27,972 nucleotides of DNA from contig BFEA01000223.1 of NCBI GenBank assembly GCA_003427395.1, positions 1,045,399 to 1,073,370 of the forward strand, in the 5' to 3' direction. The DNA comes from Chara braunii (taxonomy: Eukaryota; Streptophyta; Charophyceae; Charales; Characeae). The notes under the pieces are model-generated. The model saw only the letters and a program-made list of their open reading frames with translations. It searched no databases and had not been told where the DNA came from. Of this stretch, positions 25,708 to 27,972 are shown piece after piece. Numbering within the stretch: position 1 is the first letter of the stretch; every line of letters starts with the position of its first letter. Made by a program: the position numbers and the translations under genes.

Positions 25708-27157
25708 ACGTTCGCTGGATAGAAGAAGAGCACCGTGCCGTCTGCCCAGAGGACGACAGCGCTGCGCCTGGGGTGAACATAGAAGTCCTGGCTGTGGCAT
25801 TTATGGGTAGGCGACTGCTCTGCAAAACCACGAGCCAGGCACGGAACCGATTAATCGGGCATGTATCTTTTATCGTCCAGGTCACGTCAGTGCTCTTACC
25901 TTTGCAGATAATTCATGGATCCTATGGGACAATGGCGGTAGGGTGCACACAGTGGGAAATATTAACTTTTTTCTATCACCAAATGTTGGAGGGTCACCCA
26001 GTCTGGCTCATCCATCAGGAACAGTATGTCGATGAGCATTTGCAAGCACTGCACCCCCCGGAGAGTAATCCGGCTGATTCTACCACAAACAGTGAAAGGA
26101 CGTCTCCACAGGATGATGGCTGTGCCCTCCTGTTGTGTTGTCGCACAGGTACAGTTCGGTTGGCGTGTACAGGGCATAGCCTCTGCTCCGAACACTATGA
26201 ATGGATGGTCGCTGCTAGCCTCTCACACGAAAATTGTCATCCCCAGTCCTGTGCTCATCCCCCCCACCCCCGTATTACTTGCCCAGCATCCCCCCCACCT
26301 CCTGATTACTTGCCCAGCATGCGGTTGTGGCCTTGATCTGAAATGCTTAAATAACTGTGCACGTCAGCCTCCCATACTAATTAGATGTCAGCAACATGCC
26401 ATGTGTTGTCAAAGCTTCCAGGAAGCTGTCATAGAACGTACGTGTGTCGTCACGGCATGGACTATCCCCGGTGTCATCACCCTCCACATCCTCTCCTAGC
26501 ATGTCGCACATGCGGCATTGGACATAAACCTATGGCAACCGCTGACGGATCTCGCTCTTTCTTGCGAGAAGAACGCCGAACACATCGCTCAGTCCGAGGA
26601 GAATAGACTTCTATATGAACCACCGGCAGAGTGATGTGTTCATAGTTTGTCACCACGAGGGCGAGCTGTTGCGGATCATATCCTGCAGCAGCTGAATGCC
26701 CTTGCGTTGGACCGATCCTCCCTGTGGTCGTCTGCCCATAAAGAGCGAATACATACTGAGGAAGCCCAAGAAAGATGCTCCATGCCGTTTTGTGATGACC
26801 CGCCGGAGATGCAACTAGCATGTGGTTCACATGCCTTGTGCTGTGAGGATTACGATGGTATAGTCCATGCGAGTTTTTGCTTCCATACGTACGATGACAG
26901 TCGGCACTGTACTCATGTATGGCACCCCGACATGTCATGTCCAATTTGTAGACGGGAGCTGGAACGGCAATGCCTCTATAATTGCGGCTGACGTGCGTCT
27001 GTGTTCCTATAGCATGTACGAGCCACGTAGCCTGTGACATCTGTCTCCGCTGTGCCATTCGATGCAGCAACTGTGACTGCAAAAATTGATGCGGTGCTTT
27101 CATAGCCCACACCCGAACCGGTCCTGTCTGATCTGTAGGGGTGGCCAGTCGCCATAG
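25708..27157 (+). pseudogene. Tandem RING-like zinc-finger gene, frame-broken or multi-exon
   Basis: Four Cys/His modules lie at 26121-26322, 26344-26513, 26776-26949 and 26971-27136. All share C-x(3,4)-C-x9-C-x2-H-x2-C, then about 19-22 residues, then C-x-H-x2-H-P-x3-C-x2-C. Examples are ACTGHSLC, RCQQHAMCC, ACGSHALCC, ACTSHVAC for the first His, and CAHPPHP, CHHPPHP, CTHVWHP, CFHSPHP for the second. The tail reads CPAC, CRTC, CPIC or CLIC. The pattern resembles RING fingers (E3 ubiquitin ligases), but the second ligand pair is C-x-H. Upstream, 25708-26120 is open and protein-like. Modules sit in frames that change within modules 1, 2 and 4, and module 4 has an in-frame TGA plus a 2-base excess. 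The interruptions suggest decay, unless some are very short introns. The last frame ends with TAG at 27155-27157. No complete protein can be read. Confidence 0.5.
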
Positions 27158-27518
27158 TTTTTTTTTTGTTTTTTTTTCCACTGGTTCAGCGGTGAATATT
27201 TAGAAATATGTGAAACCCATAATACATCTTTCCCCTGGTCTTTGCATGTCATATTCTATCCTGCCCTCCACATATTTCTTTCCTTCCCGTTGCCCCTAAC
27301 TCCTCTGCCCCGTACTCCTAGAGAACTCCGCCTTCTATCCCTTACCCTCCACCCTCCCCTCCACTCCCTTTGTACTACTAACAAATACATACGAGTGAGC
27401 ATCATTAAGAGAATAGACGATATGAAGATCAGAAATGGAATGATCGGAAGTATCTCTTCTCTATACCTTATAAAAACTGCAATGGGCCCACCGTAACGCC
27501 CTGTGCTGGGCCCAGCGG
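27158..27518. other. Intergenic; C/T-rich segment
   Basis: T tracts at 27159-27178 and a CCCTCCACC-rich segment at 27258-27372. A minus-strand frame (27256-27870) crosses it. No convincing gene. Confidence 0.4.
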
Positions 27519-27870
27519 AAATCTGTATGGAGGCCGACGGCCCGAACGGGACTGAGGGCGAAGGGTGCTGCGGGATCGCGGAGGCGCAAATCTGTTCGGA
27601 GGCCGACGGCCTGAGTGGGACTGAGGGCAAAGGGTGCCGCGGCGGGACCGCGCGTGATGCACCATTCCATGATGAATGGGACGGTTCGGCGTCACGGGGG
27701 TACCCGTTGCGGCGGTGCGGCGCATTCCTGGCTGCGGAGGGTGGATCACGGCCGGCCGCGCGTGATGCCGGTGCTGTGTTTAGTGGCCGCGGGACTGTGC
27801 GTGATGCACCATTCCGTAACGAAAATTCAACCAGGTAGTGTACGTTTCCATGTTCTAGCCGAATATTCAT
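27256..27870 (-). CDS. Doubtful 204-codon ORF
   Basis: The frame starts with a real ATG at 27870 and has a hydrophobic stretch (IIPFLIFISSILLMMLTRMY) that could span a membrane, preceded by Pro/Ser repeats from the 69-bp duplication. Its C-terminal part is the complement of the C/T-rich tract. A competing 111-codon + strand frame without an ATG start covers 27503-27838. I favour chance in GC-rich repeat DNA, but it is the longest ATG-initiated frame at the right end. Confidence 0.15.
   Translation of the reverse strand: MNIRLEHGNVHYLVEFSLRNGASRTVPRPLNTAPASRAAGRDPPSAARNAPHRRNGYPRDAEPSHSSWNGASRAVPPRHPLPSVPLRPSASEQICASAIPQHPSPSVPFGPSASIQISAGPSTGRYGGPIAVFIRYREEILPIIPFLIFISSILLMMLTRMYLLVVQREWRGGWRVRDRRRSSLGVRGRGVRGNGKERNMWRAG
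27519..27656. repeat. 69-bp tandem duplication in a GC-rich island
   Basis: AAATCTGT.T(G/C)GGAGGCCGACGGCC starts at 27519 and 27588. Because 69 is a multiple of three, frames on both strands show a repeated peptide (EADGPNGTEG/EADGLSGTEG on +, PSVPLRPSAS/PSVPFGPSAS on -). CGTGATGC recurs three times at about 27652, 27750 and 27789, twice as CGTGATGCACCATTCC. The surrounding 27500-27800 is markedly richer in G and C than the rest of the window. Confidence 0.9.
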
Positions 27871-27933
27871 TGGATGTTGCTCATCCTATCGATGGAAGTA
27901 GCATGGCCCGAGCCGGGAGGTCGGAGAGTTATC

Positions 27934-27972
<39 letters not shown>
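27934..27972. repeat. (CT)n microsatellite at window end
   Basis: About 19 CT units running to the last base. Confidence 0.97.

Noticed and set aside
1-27972. LTR retrotransposon or reverse-transcriptase coding region
   Set aside because: No reverse transcriptase, integrase or protease motif was seen in any frame, and no pair of long terminal repeats was found.

Overview
This window is eukaryotic nuclear DNA, most likely from the green lineage. The one gene I can identify with certainty is a spliced cytosolic ribosomal protein gene, RPS20 (uS10), on the + strand at 20046-22898. It has three exons, two phase-1 GT-AG introns and a complete 126-residue product. The GTNTWD segment in its last exon and telo-box motifs in both introns fit a plant or streptophyte alga. 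The low gene density, long repeat-laden introns and many decayed repeats suggest a large repeat-rich genome such as a charophyte alga. That last point is inference.

Layout. 1-4.6 kb: microsatellites, a degenerate 48-bp minisatellite and one unrecognised minus-strand ORF. 4.66-5.72 kb: short coding-like patches on the + strand, including a KKRKLD nuclear-localisation-like motif and a plausible exon. 6.3-10.6 kb: short tandem duplications, a 20-bp inverted repeat and a long near-perfect hairpin at 7688-7803. 10.6-15 kb: members of a dispersed element family ending in GGTGGTTTAA, a hairpin pair with mutually exclusive stems, and long pyrimidine-rich low-complexity DNA, with an assembly gap at 14437-14473. 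16.8-18.2 kb: a diverged segmental duplication in which one copy carries an inserted element and the other looks like the empty site. 17.4-18.8 kb: two small MITE-like inverted-repeat elements. 19.0-22.9 kb: RPS20 with a possible ATG-free leader exon and repeat-filled introns. 23.2-24.5 kb: degenerate tandem repeats. 25.4-27.2 kb: a broken or multi-exon gene. 27.5-27.8 kb: a GC-rich island with a 69-bp tandem repeat.

The most interesting object is at 25.7-27.2 kb on the + strand. Four cysteine/histidine-rich RING-like modules share a strict spacing and are arranged as two copies of a two-module unit. Frames are interrupted between and inside modules, and one interruption coincides with a 31-bp tandem duplication. 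I read it as a decaying member of an unfamiliar RING-like zinc-finger family, or a multi-exon gene whose exon limits I cannot fix.

Many long open frames here are translations of microsatellites (poly-Ser, poly-Glu, poly-Leu, poly-Phe) and are not annotated as genes. No rRNA, tRNA or CRISPR was found.
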